Made by a program: the position numbers and the translations under genes. From Holophagaceae bacterium UBA706 (lineage in GTDB: Bacteria > Acidobacteriota > Holophagae > Holophagales > Holophagaceae), in the NCBI GenBank assembly GCA_002298155.1, contig DBME01000394.1, positions 1 through 5,016 on the forward strand: a DNA stretch of 5,016 nt, in the 5' to 3' direction. Below the pieces are notes generated by a model. The model did no database searches, had not been told where the DNA came from, and saw only the letters and a program-made list of their open reading frames with translations. Shown piece by piece: positions 1 through 5,016 of the stretch. The stretch's first letter is position 1, and each line of letters opens with the position of its first letter.

Positions 1-29
1 AAAAAAGAAGAATGGTCCTTTTGGAATCC
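1..29 (-). terminator. Possible intrinsic terminator of the aminotransferase gene
   Basis: Read on the minus strand, 26 nt past the TAG stop, positions 29-14 can fold into a short imperfect hairpin: GG..TCC pairs with GGACC around an AAAA loop, with a two-base bulge. A T-rich tract (CTTCTTTTTT, positions 10-1) follows. The layout matches a Rho-independent terminator, but the stem is weak (five pairs) and the T tract runs off the window edge. Confidence 0.4.
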
Positions 30-54
30 GGCGGGTTCACGGGGACGGGGGCGC

Positions 55-1203
55 CTAGAAGGCTCCCAGCAGTTTTTTGATTCCATCGGGGAAGGCTGCC
101 GGCAGGAGGGAGCAGACCAGATGGCCGTCCCCCGGCAGATCGAAGAAGTGCCCGGGATGGACCAGGACGCCGGTGGTGCGGAGGATCCGCAGGGCGCAGT
201 CCTCCCCGGGTTCCAGGGCCGGAATGCGTAGGATGGCCGACCAGCCCCCTTCCACCCGGGCCCGGGTGATGCCGGGATGGGCGGCCAGGGCCGCGTCCAG
301 GGCGGCGAGGTTGGCGCGAAGGCGCGTCAGGAGCCCTTCCCGGATGGCCGGTGCGAGGCGCAGGAGGGTCGCGGCGGCGGCCTGCACCGGGGCGGACACG
401 GACAGGTACTGGTCGGCGATGAAGGCCAGGGGGTCCAGGAGACCCTTGGCGGCGGCACCCCGGGCGGCGATCCAGCCCAGTTTGAGCTGGGGCAGGGCGG
501 CGATCTTGCTCAGGCCCGACAGCACGAAGACGGGGCAGGGCGGGTCGGGTTCCAGCAGCGCCGTGGCCAGGCGGTCCGGGCACGGCTCCAGGACGTAGTC
601 CGCGAAGACCTCGTCCACCAGGAGCGCCAAGCCCCGCTCCGCGCAGAAGGCCAGGAGGCTGTCCCACTCCCCCCGCGACAGGAACTGGCCGGTGGGGTTG
701 TTGGGGTTCACCACCACCACGGCCCGGGTGCGTGGACCCACGGCTTCCGCCAGGGCCGTGAAATCCAGGTTCCAGCGCTCGAAGCGCAGGGCGGGCACGG
801 GCCGGGCCTCGACCCCTTCCAGGGCCCCCAGCCAGTGGAAGAGGGGGTAGCTGGGGGAGGGCACCAGCACGTCGTCGCCGGGGTCGCACAGGAGCTTGAA
901 CAGCCAGCCGTAGGCTTCGGAGGTGGACGCGGTGAGCACCGCGTCGTCCGGGTCCAGGCCGTGGCCGTGGTAGGCGGCCACCGCCTCCCGGGCGGTGCGG
1001 GAGCCCCGCGGGTCCGGGTCATAGGCCAGCACGGCGGGGGAGGCCAGGGCCGCCAGGATCTCCCGTTCCGGGTAGGGGATCCCGCAGCGCGTGGGGTTGG
1101 AGGAGGTCAGGTCCAGGAAGGGCCGGCCCTGGCGGCGGAAGGCCGCGATCTCGGAGGAGAGGCTGTTGTCTTCCAGCGAGGAGGGTAGGCGTCCGGAGGT
1201 CAT
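55..1203 (-). CDS. Class I/II PLP-dependent aminotransferase
   Basis: A cytoplasmic fold-type I aminotransferase of about 382 residues, close to the usual length (380-400). It should move an amino group between an amino acid and a 2-oxo acid; the substrate cannot be read from the sequence. Motifs from the ATG at 1203: SSNPTRCGIPYP (34-45) near the N-terminus, the cofactor-phosphate region TASTSEAY (91-98), NPNNPTG (166-172), the pyridine-nitrogen aspartate in DEVFADY (D197), and LSGLSKIAALPQLKLGW (228-244), where Lys233 is the expected Schiff-base lysine. The C-terminal segment reads GDGHLVCSLL (358-367), where most relatives have an arginine (typically ...YLRLSF...); here that position is Val363. 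An upstream in-frame ATG at 1248 would add 15 residues but would run over the elbB start and its ribosome site, so 1203 is preferred. No clear Shine-Dalgarno sequence is visible. It is divergent from elbB. Confidence 0.93.
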   Translation of the reverse strand: MTSGRLPSSLEDNSLSSEIAAFRRQGRPFLDLTSSNPTRCGIPYPEREILAALASPAVLAYDPDPRGSRTAREAVAAYHGHGLDPDDAVLTASTSEAYGWLFKLLCDPGDDVLVPSPSYPLFHWLGALEGVEARPVPALRFERWNLDFTALAEAVGPRTRAVVVVNPNNPTGQFLSRGEWDSLLAFCAERGLALLVDEVFADYVLEPCPDRLATALLEPDPPCPVFVLSGLSKIAALPQLKLGWIAARGAAAKGLLDPLAFIADQYLSVSAPVQAAAATLLRLAPAIREGLLTRLRANLAALDAALAAHPGITRARVEGGWSAILRIPALEPGEDCALRILRTTGVLVHPGHFFDLPGDGHLVCSLLPAAFPDGIKKLLGAF

Positions 1204-1212
1204 GGTTCCAGG

Positions 1213-1224
1213 ATAGAGGATAAT
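1213..1224 (+). promoter_or_regulatory. Possible -10 region for elbB in the divergent gap
   Basis: The 38-bp gap between the two divergent starts contains TAGAGGATAAT. GATAAT at 1219-1224 matches five of six bases of a sigma-70 -10 box and would start a short leader carrying the AGGAGG site. I find no convincing -35 box at normal spacing, so this is weak. Any aminotransferase promoter must overlap this gap or lie inside elbB, so the two genes may share control. Confidence 0.22.
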
Positions 1225-1230
1225 GACGGC

Positions 1231-1236
1231 AGGAGG
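1231..1236 (+). promoter_or_regulatory. Strong Shine-Dalgarno site of elbB
   Basis: AGGAGG lies five bases before the ATG at 1242. It is the clearest ribosome site in the window. It fixes the elbB start and argues against the longer aminotransferase start at 1248 on the other strand, which would overlap it. Confidence 0.85.
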
Positions 1237-1241
1237 ATGCC

Positions 1242-1922
1242 ATGCCACGTGTTCCCAATGTCGCAGTGATCCTGGCCGGGTGCGGCCATGTGGACGGCGC
1301 GGAGGTGCGGGAATCGGTCTTCACGCTCCTCGCCCTGGACCAGCACGGGGCCCGCTACCAGTGCCTGGCCCCCGACGCGCCCCAGGCCGGGGTGGTGGAC
1401 CACCGCACGGGCCGCCCCGGCGCGGGCGGTCCCCGCAACATCCTGGAGGAGGCGTCGCGCATCGCGCGCCTGGGCAAGTGCCTCGACCTGGCCGGCGCCG
1501 ACCCCTCCCAGTTCGACGCGCTGCTGCTGCCCGGCGGCGCTGGCGTCGCCAAGAACCTCTGCACCTTCGCCACCGAAGGCGCCGGCGGCAAGGTCCGTCC
1601 CGACGTCCTGAAGTTCGTCACGGCCTTCTTCGAGGCCGGCAAGCCCGTGGGAGCCATCTGCATCGCCCCGGCCCTGGTGGCCCTGGCCCTCCACGCCTCG
1701 GGACGCAAGGGCACGCTCACCCTGGGTTCCGGCCAGGGCACGGCGGAGGCCGTGGCGCGCCTGGGCATCACCCACAAGGCCGTGCCCACCGCCCGGGAGA
1801 TCGTCGTGGACGAGGGCCTGAAGCTGGTGACGACCCCGGCCTACATGTACGACGACGCGAAGCTGTCCGACGTATGGGTGGGCATCGAGCGGTGCTGTGC
1901 CGAGGTGCTGGCGAGGATCTGA
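1242..1922 (+). CDS. elbB: ElbB, DJ-1/PfpI-superfamily glyoxalase-like protein
   Basis: This 226-residue protein follows E. coli ElbB (about 217 residues) nearly end to end. It has VAVILAGCGHVDGAEV at the N-terminus (7-22), where the conserved DGxE carries the acidic residue usual near the nucleophile. It also has FAPD-like CLAPDAPQ (41-48), LLPGGAGVAKNLCTFA (95-110), KPVGAICIAP (134-143) with Cys140 at the nucleophile elbow, and VVDEGLKLVTTPAYM (188-202). The family is a cytosolic class I glutamine-amidotransferase-like fold. E. coli ElbB has been linked to isoprenoid synthesis and shows weak glyoxalase activity; the physiological role is unsettled. The start is fixed by the AGGAGG site at 1231-1236. 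The gene is alone on its strand here, divergent from the aminotransferase, with 391 bp to the next plus-strand gene. Codon use is typical of the window. The family call is secure; the reaction is not. Confidence 0.95.
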   Translation: MPRVPNVAVILAGCGHVDGAEVRESVFTLLALDQHGARYQCLAPDAPQAGVVDHRTGRPGAGGPRNILEEASRIARLGKCLDLAGADPSQFDALLLPGGAGVAKNLCTFATEGAGGKVRPDVLKFVTAFFEAGKPVGAICIAPALVALALHASGRKGTLTLGSGQGTAEAVARLGITHKAVPTAREIVVDEGLKLVTTPAYMYDDAKLSDVWVGIERCCAEVLARI

Positions 1923-1943
1923 AGCTCCGCCGCCATCCTGGGG

Positions 1944-2273
1944 GTGGTTTCGGGAATTGCCGCGCTGCCCGTGGATCATCCACTCTTCAAACTGGGGGAC
2001 CGGCTTGCCGGGGACGCGTCGGTGTGGATGGCGCTTTCCGCCTTCGTGAACCTGCACAGGGCGGAATTCCAAAGCGCCTGGCGACGCGCCAGCGCCTCTG
2101 AAGCCGACCCATCCGGACAGGGCAAGGGGGATGCCGCCAACGCTCCGGGCGGGCCGCCTTGTCGAAGAGGGGATTCGCCCCTCCTGGGGATGGGTTCACC
2201 CCGCACCTGGAGCGTTCAGGCCATTAAAGAGGATAGGCTGGTCATGAAATATCCACTGCCCGACATTGGGTGA
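1944..2273 (+). CDS. Weak hypothetical open frame, 109 residues
   Basis: A GTG-started frame that continues in the elbB reading frame just after its stop. The first half (to about residue 52; e.g. DHPLFKLGDRLAG and VWMALSAFVNLHRAEF) looks protein-like and amphipathic, with roughly three quarters G or C at third positions by my count. The second half (from about residue 53) is rich in Gly, Pro, Arg and Ser and looks non-coding. There is no good Shine-Dalgarno site before the GTG at 1944 or the GTG at 1971. Two strong inverted repeats fall inside it. It may be a real small gene, a decayed one, or a chance frame in GC-rich DNA. I recognise no family. Confidence 0.25.
   Translation: MVSGIAALPVDHPLFKLGDRLAGDASVWMALSAFVNLHRAEFQSAWRRASASEADPSGQGKGDAANAPGGPPCRRGDSPLLGMGSPRTWSVQAIKEDRLVMKYPLPDIG
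2030..2078 (+). repeat. Interrupted inverted repeat / hairpin (8 + 5 bp)
   Basis: GGCGCTTT (2030-2037) pairs perfectly with AAAGCGCC (2071-2078). Immediately inside, CCGCC (2038-2042) pairs with GGCGG (2060-2064), leaving a six-base bulge AATTCC (2065-2070) on the 3' side and a 17-base apical loop. Within that loop GTG (2046-2048) can pair with CAC (2055-2057). No T tract follows, so it is not a standard terminator. It could be part of a structured RNA, a processing site or a REP-like element. Confidence 0.5.
2133..2221 (+). ncRNA. Candidate multi-branched structured RNA element
   Basis: An outer stem AACGCTCC (2139-2146) with GGAGCGTT (2209-2216) is perfect over 8 bp. It is extended past a small internal loop by GCC (2133-2135) with GGC (2219-2221). 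Inside are three consecutive small hairpins: GGCG/CGCC (2148-2151 with 2155-2158), GAGGGG/CCCCTC (2167-2172 with 2178-2183, loop ATTCG), and GGGG/CCCC (2186-2189 with 2199-2202). The shape is cloverleaf-like, but tRNA-conserved bases are missing. It matches no riboswitch core that I recognise. It lies 93 nt before the propeller gene start, so it could be a leader element, a free small RNA or a folded repeat. Expression is not shown. Confidence 0.35.
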
Positions 2274-2293
2274 ATTTCGTTGAAAACTATAGC
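2266..2293 (+). promoter_or_regulatory. Possible promoter of the propeller gene
   Basis: In the AT-richer stretch before the gene, TTGGGT (2266-2271) and TATAGC (2288-2293) lie 16 bp apart, three and four matches to the sigma-70 -35 and -10 boxes. Transcription would begin near 2300 with a leader of about 14 nt. A second -35-like TTGAAA at 2280-2285 has no matching -10. The composition supports a promoter here more than the exact boxes do. Confidence 0.3.
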
Positions 2294-2304
2294 CTTTTCT
2301 CGAT

Positions 2305-2308
2305 GAGG
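2305..2308 (+). promoter_or_regulatory. Ribosome binding site of the propeller gene
   Basis: GAGG lies five bases before the ATG at 2314, a modest but well-spaced Shine-Dalgarno site. The signal peptide that starts at this ATG supports it as the true start. Confidence 0.6.
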
Positions 2309-2313
2309 CCCAG

Positions 2314-3903
2314 ATGAAGCACGGTCCCGCCCTCTGCCTCGCCCTGGCGCTTGCCGCCAGTCCCCGGCCCGCCTTGGCCGACCCGCCCCCCGCCGCCCGC
2401 CGGATCCCCATCACCAAGCCGTCCGACCTCCCCGCCCACGCCTACACCCTCCAGGGCCGGCCCAGCGAGGCGGTCCTGGCCTACCCGGCCATGGCGGCCC
2501 TGGCCACCCAGATGGAGAAGGACGTCCGGGGCGATCTGGAGACCTACGAGGTCCAGGACAGGGCCACGCTGACCAGCCTGTACACCACCTTGTACTGCAC
2601 GGCCATGGTCCGGAGGGACTTCGCCTCCGCCGCCGCATGGATGGAACGGGTCCGCGCCTCCCAGGAGAACGGCTTGGCCAAGCTCCTCACCGGCGTCCTC
2701 AACGGCCCCCTCATCCAGGCCCTGCAGGCTCCGGGGACCGATCCCCACACCACCTACCGCGCCCTCCTTGCCGGCCATCTCGCCGGGCTTCCCTACAAGG
2801 ACGTCGAGGTGCCCCTGGATCGAGCCCTGAAGGGGCTGAAGGCCACTACCCGGGAACAGATCGTCGGCAACATCGCCAGTTCCGTGGATCCCGGGGCGCA
2901 GGGCGGCAGGCTCACCGAGGACATGGCGGGAACGCTCCTGGCAGGGGCCATGGCCATCCATGTGACGCTGCCCATGCGGGAGGACGCCATGGCCTGCCTT
3001 GAGTCGCTCTTCGCCGCGCACAAGGAGGAGATCGTCCCCAAGGCCGTGCGCAAGCAGTTGGCGGCGGCCCACATCAACGCCAAGGGCCCCTGGTTCGGCC
3101 AGGCCCTGCCCGGGGAGACGCCGGTGCTCTTCGCGCCGGAGGTGCTCGGGGCCCTAAGCCCCTGGATCTGCGCCGTCACCTTCTCGCCGGACGGCAAGGA
3201 GTGCTTCGTGAGCATGGGCGACGCCAACTACACGGGGGGGAACCTCTTCACCTCCACCTGCGTGGACAGCATCTGGTCCGATCTGGTGGAGGCTCCCTTC
3301 ATCGGGGAATTCACGTCTGCGGGGGAGGCGGTCTACTCCAGGGACGGCCGCACGGTCACCTTCACCGCGACCCAGGGCCGCGGCGCTTCGGATTTCTTCA
3401 CGGTGACCCGGACGGCCTCCGGCTGGAGCGCCCCGGTGGCGATGCCGGCCCCCATCCGCTCCGATGCCAACGAATTCCGGGGTAGCTGGACGGAGGACGG
3501 TACCTTCTATTTCGGCTCCGAGCGCCTTTCCCCCGGCATCAACCAGGTCTTCAAGGCCAGGCGCGACGCCTCGGGGGGCTGGGTGGTGGAGAAGCTGGGG
3601 GCGCCCATCAACGCCATGTCCTACGACGGCGATCCCTGTGTGGCCCCGGACGGGCGTTTCATCGTGTGGTACGCGGCCCGCGCGGGCGGGGCCGGCCGGG
3701 TGGACCTCCAGGTCTCCTTCGCGGACGGGAAGGGCGGCTGGGGCAAGCCCATCAACCTGGGAACGGCCTTCAACAGTCCCGACGACGAATTCGGGGCCTA
3801 CCTCACCCATGACGGCAGGTACATGTTCTTCAACCGGCACACGGCCAAGGGCGACAAGCTCTTCTGGGTAGCCGTCTCCGCCATCGACAAGCTGCGCCCC
3901 TGA
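2314..3903 (+). CDS. Exported protein with helical N-domain and PD40 (TolB-like) beta-propeller
   Basis: A 529-residue protein that opens with a Sec signal peptide: basic MKHG, hydrophobic core 5-15, and a likely cut after ALA at residue 22. The mature protein is probably periplasmic or secreted. There is no lipobox; the only early cysteine (C8) is inside the signal core. Residues about 40-255 are mostly helical, with no enzyme motif I recognise. Residues about 266-529 carry PD40/WD40-like blades marked by PDG or DG turns: FSPDGKECFVS (290-300), YSRDGRTVTF (341-350), WTEDGTFYFGS (392-402), VAPDGRFIVWYA (443-454), and LTHDGRYMFFNR (497-508). That is at least five blades, with linkers such as WSAPVAMPAPIRS and WGKPINLGTAFNSPDDE typical of TolB-like propellers in acidobacteria and Bacteroidota. 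Such propellers usually bind partners or glycans; no catalytic triad is visible. It is probably monocistronic, with its own promoter upstream and hairpins downstream. The domain call is good; the function is unknown. Confidence 0.9.
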   Translation: MKHGPALCLALALAASPRPALADPPPAARRIPITKPSDLPAHAYTLQGRPSEAVLAYPAMAALATQMEKDVRGDLETYEVQDRATLTSLYTTLYCTAMVRRDFASAAAWMERVRASQENGLAKLLTGVLNGPLIQALQAPGTDPHTTYRALLAGHLAGLPYKDVEVPLDRALKGLKATTREQIVGNIASSVDPGAQGGRLTEDMAGTLLAGAMAIHVTLPMREDAMACLESLFAAHKEEIVPKAVRKQLAAAHINAKGPWFGQALPGETPVLFAPEVLGALSPWICAVTFSPDGKECFVSMGDANYTGGNLFTSTCVDSIWSDLVEAPFIGEFTSAGEAVYSRDGRTVTFTATQGRGASDFFTVTRTASGWSAPVAMPAPIRSDANEFRGSWTEDGTFYFGSERLSPGINQVFKARRDASGGWVVEKLGAPINAMSYDGDPCVAPDGRFIVWYAARAGGAGRVDLQVSFADGKGGWGKPINLGTAFNSPDDEFGAYLTHDGRYMFFNRHTAKGDKLFWVAVSAIDKLRP

Positions 3904-3944
3904 AGGGAGTTCGTTCCAGGCGGAGGCCTTCCGCGCTTCTCCCT
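3904..3944 (+). terminator. Hairpin just after the propeller gene, probable terminator
   Basis: Starting at the stop codon's last neighbour, AGGGAG (3904-3909) pairs with CTCCCT (3939-3944). Inside, GCGGA (3920-3924) pairs with TCCGC (3930-3934) around GGCCT. No T tract follows directly; the nearest run is TTTTT at 3985-3989. It may end transcription or protect the 3' end of the message. Confidence 0.42.
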
Positions 3945-4044
3945 GTGCCCAATCCGGGCTAAATCAGTTTGCTGACTATCCTGCTTTTTCCCTTCAATCC
4001 AATTCACATCCCCGTTCTTCTTCATCCATGCTCGGAAGGGCTTC

Positions 4045-4061
4045 GGGTGTCGTAGACACCC
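4045..4061 (-). terminator. Perfect 7-bp hairpin between convergent genes
   Basis: GGGTGTC (4045-4051) and GACACCC (4055-4061) form a perfect stem with a three-base loop, one base past the minus-strand gene's TAG stop at 4065-4063. Neither side has a T tract, so it is not a textbook terminator. Its position right at the end of the minus-strand gene, in a convergent gap, makes a 3'-end role for one or both transcripts likely. Confidence 0.5.
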
Positions 4062-4062
4062 T

Positions 4063-4737
4063 CTAGAATTCAGCCTCCCCCCTGCCCACCGCCCAGGCAC
4101 GGGTCATGCGGCGCAGTGCGGGGTGGGTCAACTTCGAGGCCGCCAGCAGACGCTCCTCCTCCGGCAGCGCCTTGATCCACGGCGCGGCCATGCCCAGCAC
4201 GAGCCCGCTCTCCGGGCGCTCCAGGGTACGGTCCAGGGCCACCAGGACCTGGTGGGCCACGGGCACCAGTTCCAGCCACCGTGAGGTCTGCAGGGCCTCG
4301 GCCTGGGCCGGGGTCAGGGGAGGCTGGATGAGGGCCGTGAGGGTTTCGGGTCCCAGGCGCGGGTTGGCGAGGAAGGCGGCCAGGACCCGTTGATCGGGGT
4401 TCTTCCAGATGCGGGGCCAGAGGGCACGGGGTGCCAGGGGCGCGAGGCTGCGGCGCTCCCCGGAGGTGAGGCCCGGCCAGAGGGCGTCCAGGCGTTCCGT
4501 GGCGTGGGTGCGGGCCTGGGGGTGGGCCGACGCATCCTGGGCGATGGCGGCCAGCACGCGCCAGGGCAGGGTGGGGAGCAGCTTCGACCGGAGGTGGGCC
4601 GCGGCGCGGGGATGCTGGGCGATCCATCGCAGGAGCAGCGGGCGCTTGCGCACCTCGGGAAGGGCGGCGGCGGACTCCAGCCAGCTCGGGGGCGGATCGG
4701 GATGCCGCAGGCGCCGCAGGAACCGGGGCCATGGCAT
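4063..4737 (-). CDS. Uncharacterised helical-repeat protein (LRV/HEAT-like)
   Basis: A 224-residue protein from the ATG at 4737, rich in Ala, Leu, Arg and Pro, with no signal peptide or membrane segment, so probably cytoplasmic. It is nearly all helical. Repeating units such as LLLRWIAQHPRAAAHLRSKL (34-53), LAAIAQDASAHPQARTHATE (62-81) and VLAAFLANPRLGPETLTALI (118-137) resemble LRV (leucine-rich repeat variant) or HEAT repeats, in which a helix is followed by xNP/xHP and a second helix. Later parts (155-215) are helical but less regular. No catalytic motif is seen; LRV/HEAT proteins usually act as scaffolds or binding surfaces. Start choice: neither the ATG at 4737 nor an in-frame GTG at 4761 (8 residues longer, 36 bp from the next gene's start, with AGG three bases upstream) has a strong ribosome site. 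Longer starts are unlikely because they would run through the divergent gene. It is convergent with the propeller gene. The gene is fairly secure; the repeat class is tentative. Confidence 0.78.
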   Translation of the reverse strand: MPWPRFLRRLRHPDPPPSWLESAAALPEVRKRPLLLRWIAQHPRAAAHLRSKLLPTLPWRVLAAIAQDASAHPQARTHATERLDALWPGLTSGERRSLAPLAPRALWPRIWKNPDQRVLAAFLANPRLGPETLTALIQPPLTPAQAEALQTSRWLELVPVAHQVLVALDRTLERPESGLVLGMAAPWIKALPEEERLLAASKLTHPALRRMTRAWAVGRGEAEF

Positions 4738-4797
4738 TTCGGGGGGGAGCGGCCACGTCACGGACCTATTCTCGTCTGAATCGGGCAAACTTAGTGA

Positions 4798-5016
4798 ATG
4801 GACACGTGGAAACCCTTCTCCATCCTCGGCCGGGGGCGCGCGGGCCGGGCCCTCGCCGGGGCCTGGGGCGGCCGGGTGGCCCTGTTTCCGGGTTCCGCCG
4901 CGCCGGAGGGCCTGGTGCTCCTGGCCGTGCCCGACCGGGAGGTGGAGGCGGCCGCCCTCCGGTTCCCGGGCCGATGCGTCCACCTGTCCGGGAGCCTCCA
5001 CCTGGAGGGGGTCCCC
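4798..5016 (+). CDS. N-terminus of a Rossmann-fold, DUF2520-type oxidoreductase (partial)
   Basis: The first 73 codons of a gene that runs off the right edge with no stop. It begins MDTWKPFSILGRGRAGRALA; GRGRAGRAL (11-19) is a GxGxxG dinucleotide-binding turn after the first strand. VLLAVPDREVEAAA (40-53) and CVHLSGSL (60-67) match the second half of the Rossmann domain in the Rossmann/DUF2520 family, where '...AVPD..I...' is followed by 'VVH.SG.L'. Such proteins are probably NAD(P)-dependent dehydrogenases; the substrate is unknown, and some sit near pantothenate genes, which cannot be checked here. The strand between the glycine turn and AVPD is short (GGRVALFPGSAAP), so this is a compact version. 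The ATG at 4798 has no strong Shine-Dalgarno site. It is divergent from the helical-repeat gene, and its promoter must lie in the 4738-4797 gap or inside that gene. Confidence 0.72.
   Translation, partial: MDTWKPFSILGRGRAGRALAGAWGGRVALFPGSAAPEGLVLLAVPDREVEAAALRFPGRCVHLSGSLHLEGVP

Larger units (their letters stand above)
1923..2313. other. Long intergenic region with RNA-like structures and no convincing gene
   Basis: These 391 bp between elbB and the propeller gene hold, in order: a weak open frame in the elbB frame (1944-2273), an 8+5 bp interrupted hairpin (2030-2078), a multi-branched fold closed by an 8-bp stem (2133-2221), and an AT-richer stretch (about 2222-2300) just before the next gene that probably carries its promoter. 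The last part is clearly lower in GC than the flanking genes. I see no T-tract terminator directly after elbB. Confidence 0.6.

Noticed and set aside
277..1188. 303-residue plus-strand open frame opposite the aminotransferase
   Set aside because: Rich in Gly, Gln, Arg and Val with no recognisable domain; it is the usual antisense shadow of a GC-rich gene with clear PLP motifs on the other strand.
1200..2072. 290-residue minus-strand and 292-residue plus-strand frames over elbB
   Set aside because: Low-complexity Gly/Arg/Pro/His translations overlapping a full-length, well-matched elbB.
2139..2216. tRNA or tmRNA-like gene suggested by the cloverleaf shape
   Set aside because: No T at the position after the acceptor stem, no GG in the D loop, a 5-base anticodon-type loop, and no properly placed TTCRANY T loop with a 5-bp stem.
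2131..2247. 38-residue ATG frame in the other plus frame after an AAGGGGG stretch
   Set aside because: The ribosome-like site is too close to the ATG, there is no recognisable protein, and it lies inside the structured element; chance is more likely.
2287..3840. Long minus-strand open frames (261, 144 and 228 residues) over the propeller gene
   Set aside because: Antisense shadows; the plus strand has a signal peptide and regular PD40 blades.
4062..4071. Overlapping TCTAGA and GAATTC restriction sites, like a cloning junction
   Set aside because: The sites fall across the natural stop and last codons of the minus-strand gene with no change of composition; coincidence is the simpler reading.
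4738..5001. Extension of the minus-strand helical protein to an ATG at 5001
   Set aside because: The added residues are low-complexity and antisense to the Rossmann-fold start, which has clear GxGxxG and AVPD motifs.
1..5016. CRISPR array, insertion sequence, phage or toxin-antitoxin/defence module
   Set aside because: No spaced direct repeats, transposase or integrase motifs, or known defence domains were seen on either strand.

Overview
The window is about 5 kb of GC-rich bacterial chromosome, with third codon positions almost always G or C. It is densely packed with ordinary single-copy genes. I see no tRNA, rRNA, transposase, integrase, phage gene or CRISPR array. The GC content, the aminotransferase and exported beta-propeller types, and the general feel of the proteins suggest a Holophagae-like acidobacterium (Geothrix/Holophaga group). 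That placement is inference from protein style only; a GC-rich deltaproteobacterium or relative is also possible.

Layout, left to right. (1) Positions 55-1203, minus strand: a class I/II PLP-dependent aminotransferase, followed at the window edge by a possible terminator. (2) Positions 1242-1922, plus strand: elbB, a DJ-1/PfpI-superfamily glyoxalase-like protein, divergent from the aminotransferase across only 38 bp and with a strong Shine-Dalgarno sequence. (3) Positions 1923-2313: the only long stretch without a convincing gene. It holds a weak open frame, two strong inverted-repeat structures (2030-2078 and 2133-2221) and an AT-richer promoter-like zone before the next gene. (4) Positions 2314-3903, plus strand: an exported protein with a signal peptide, a helical N-terminal half and a C-terminal PD40 (TolB-like) beta-propeller. 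(5) Positions 3904-4062: a convergent gap with two hairpins that probably end the converging transcripts. (6) Positions 4063-4737, minus strand: an uncharacterised all-helical protein with LRV/HEAT-like repeats. (7) Positions 4798-5016, plus strand, running off the window: the N-terminus of a Rossmann-fold (DUF2520-type) oxidoreductase, divergent from gene 6.

The genes do not form one pathway. They read as several short transcription units in alternating orientation: two divergent pairs (1/2 and 6/7) and one convergent pair (4/6). The best candidates for something undescribed are the structured 1923-2313 intergenic region, the aminotransferase's apparent lack of the usual substrate-carboxylate arginine, and the helical-plus-propeller exported protein. 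I found no convincing evidence for a new multi-gene system.
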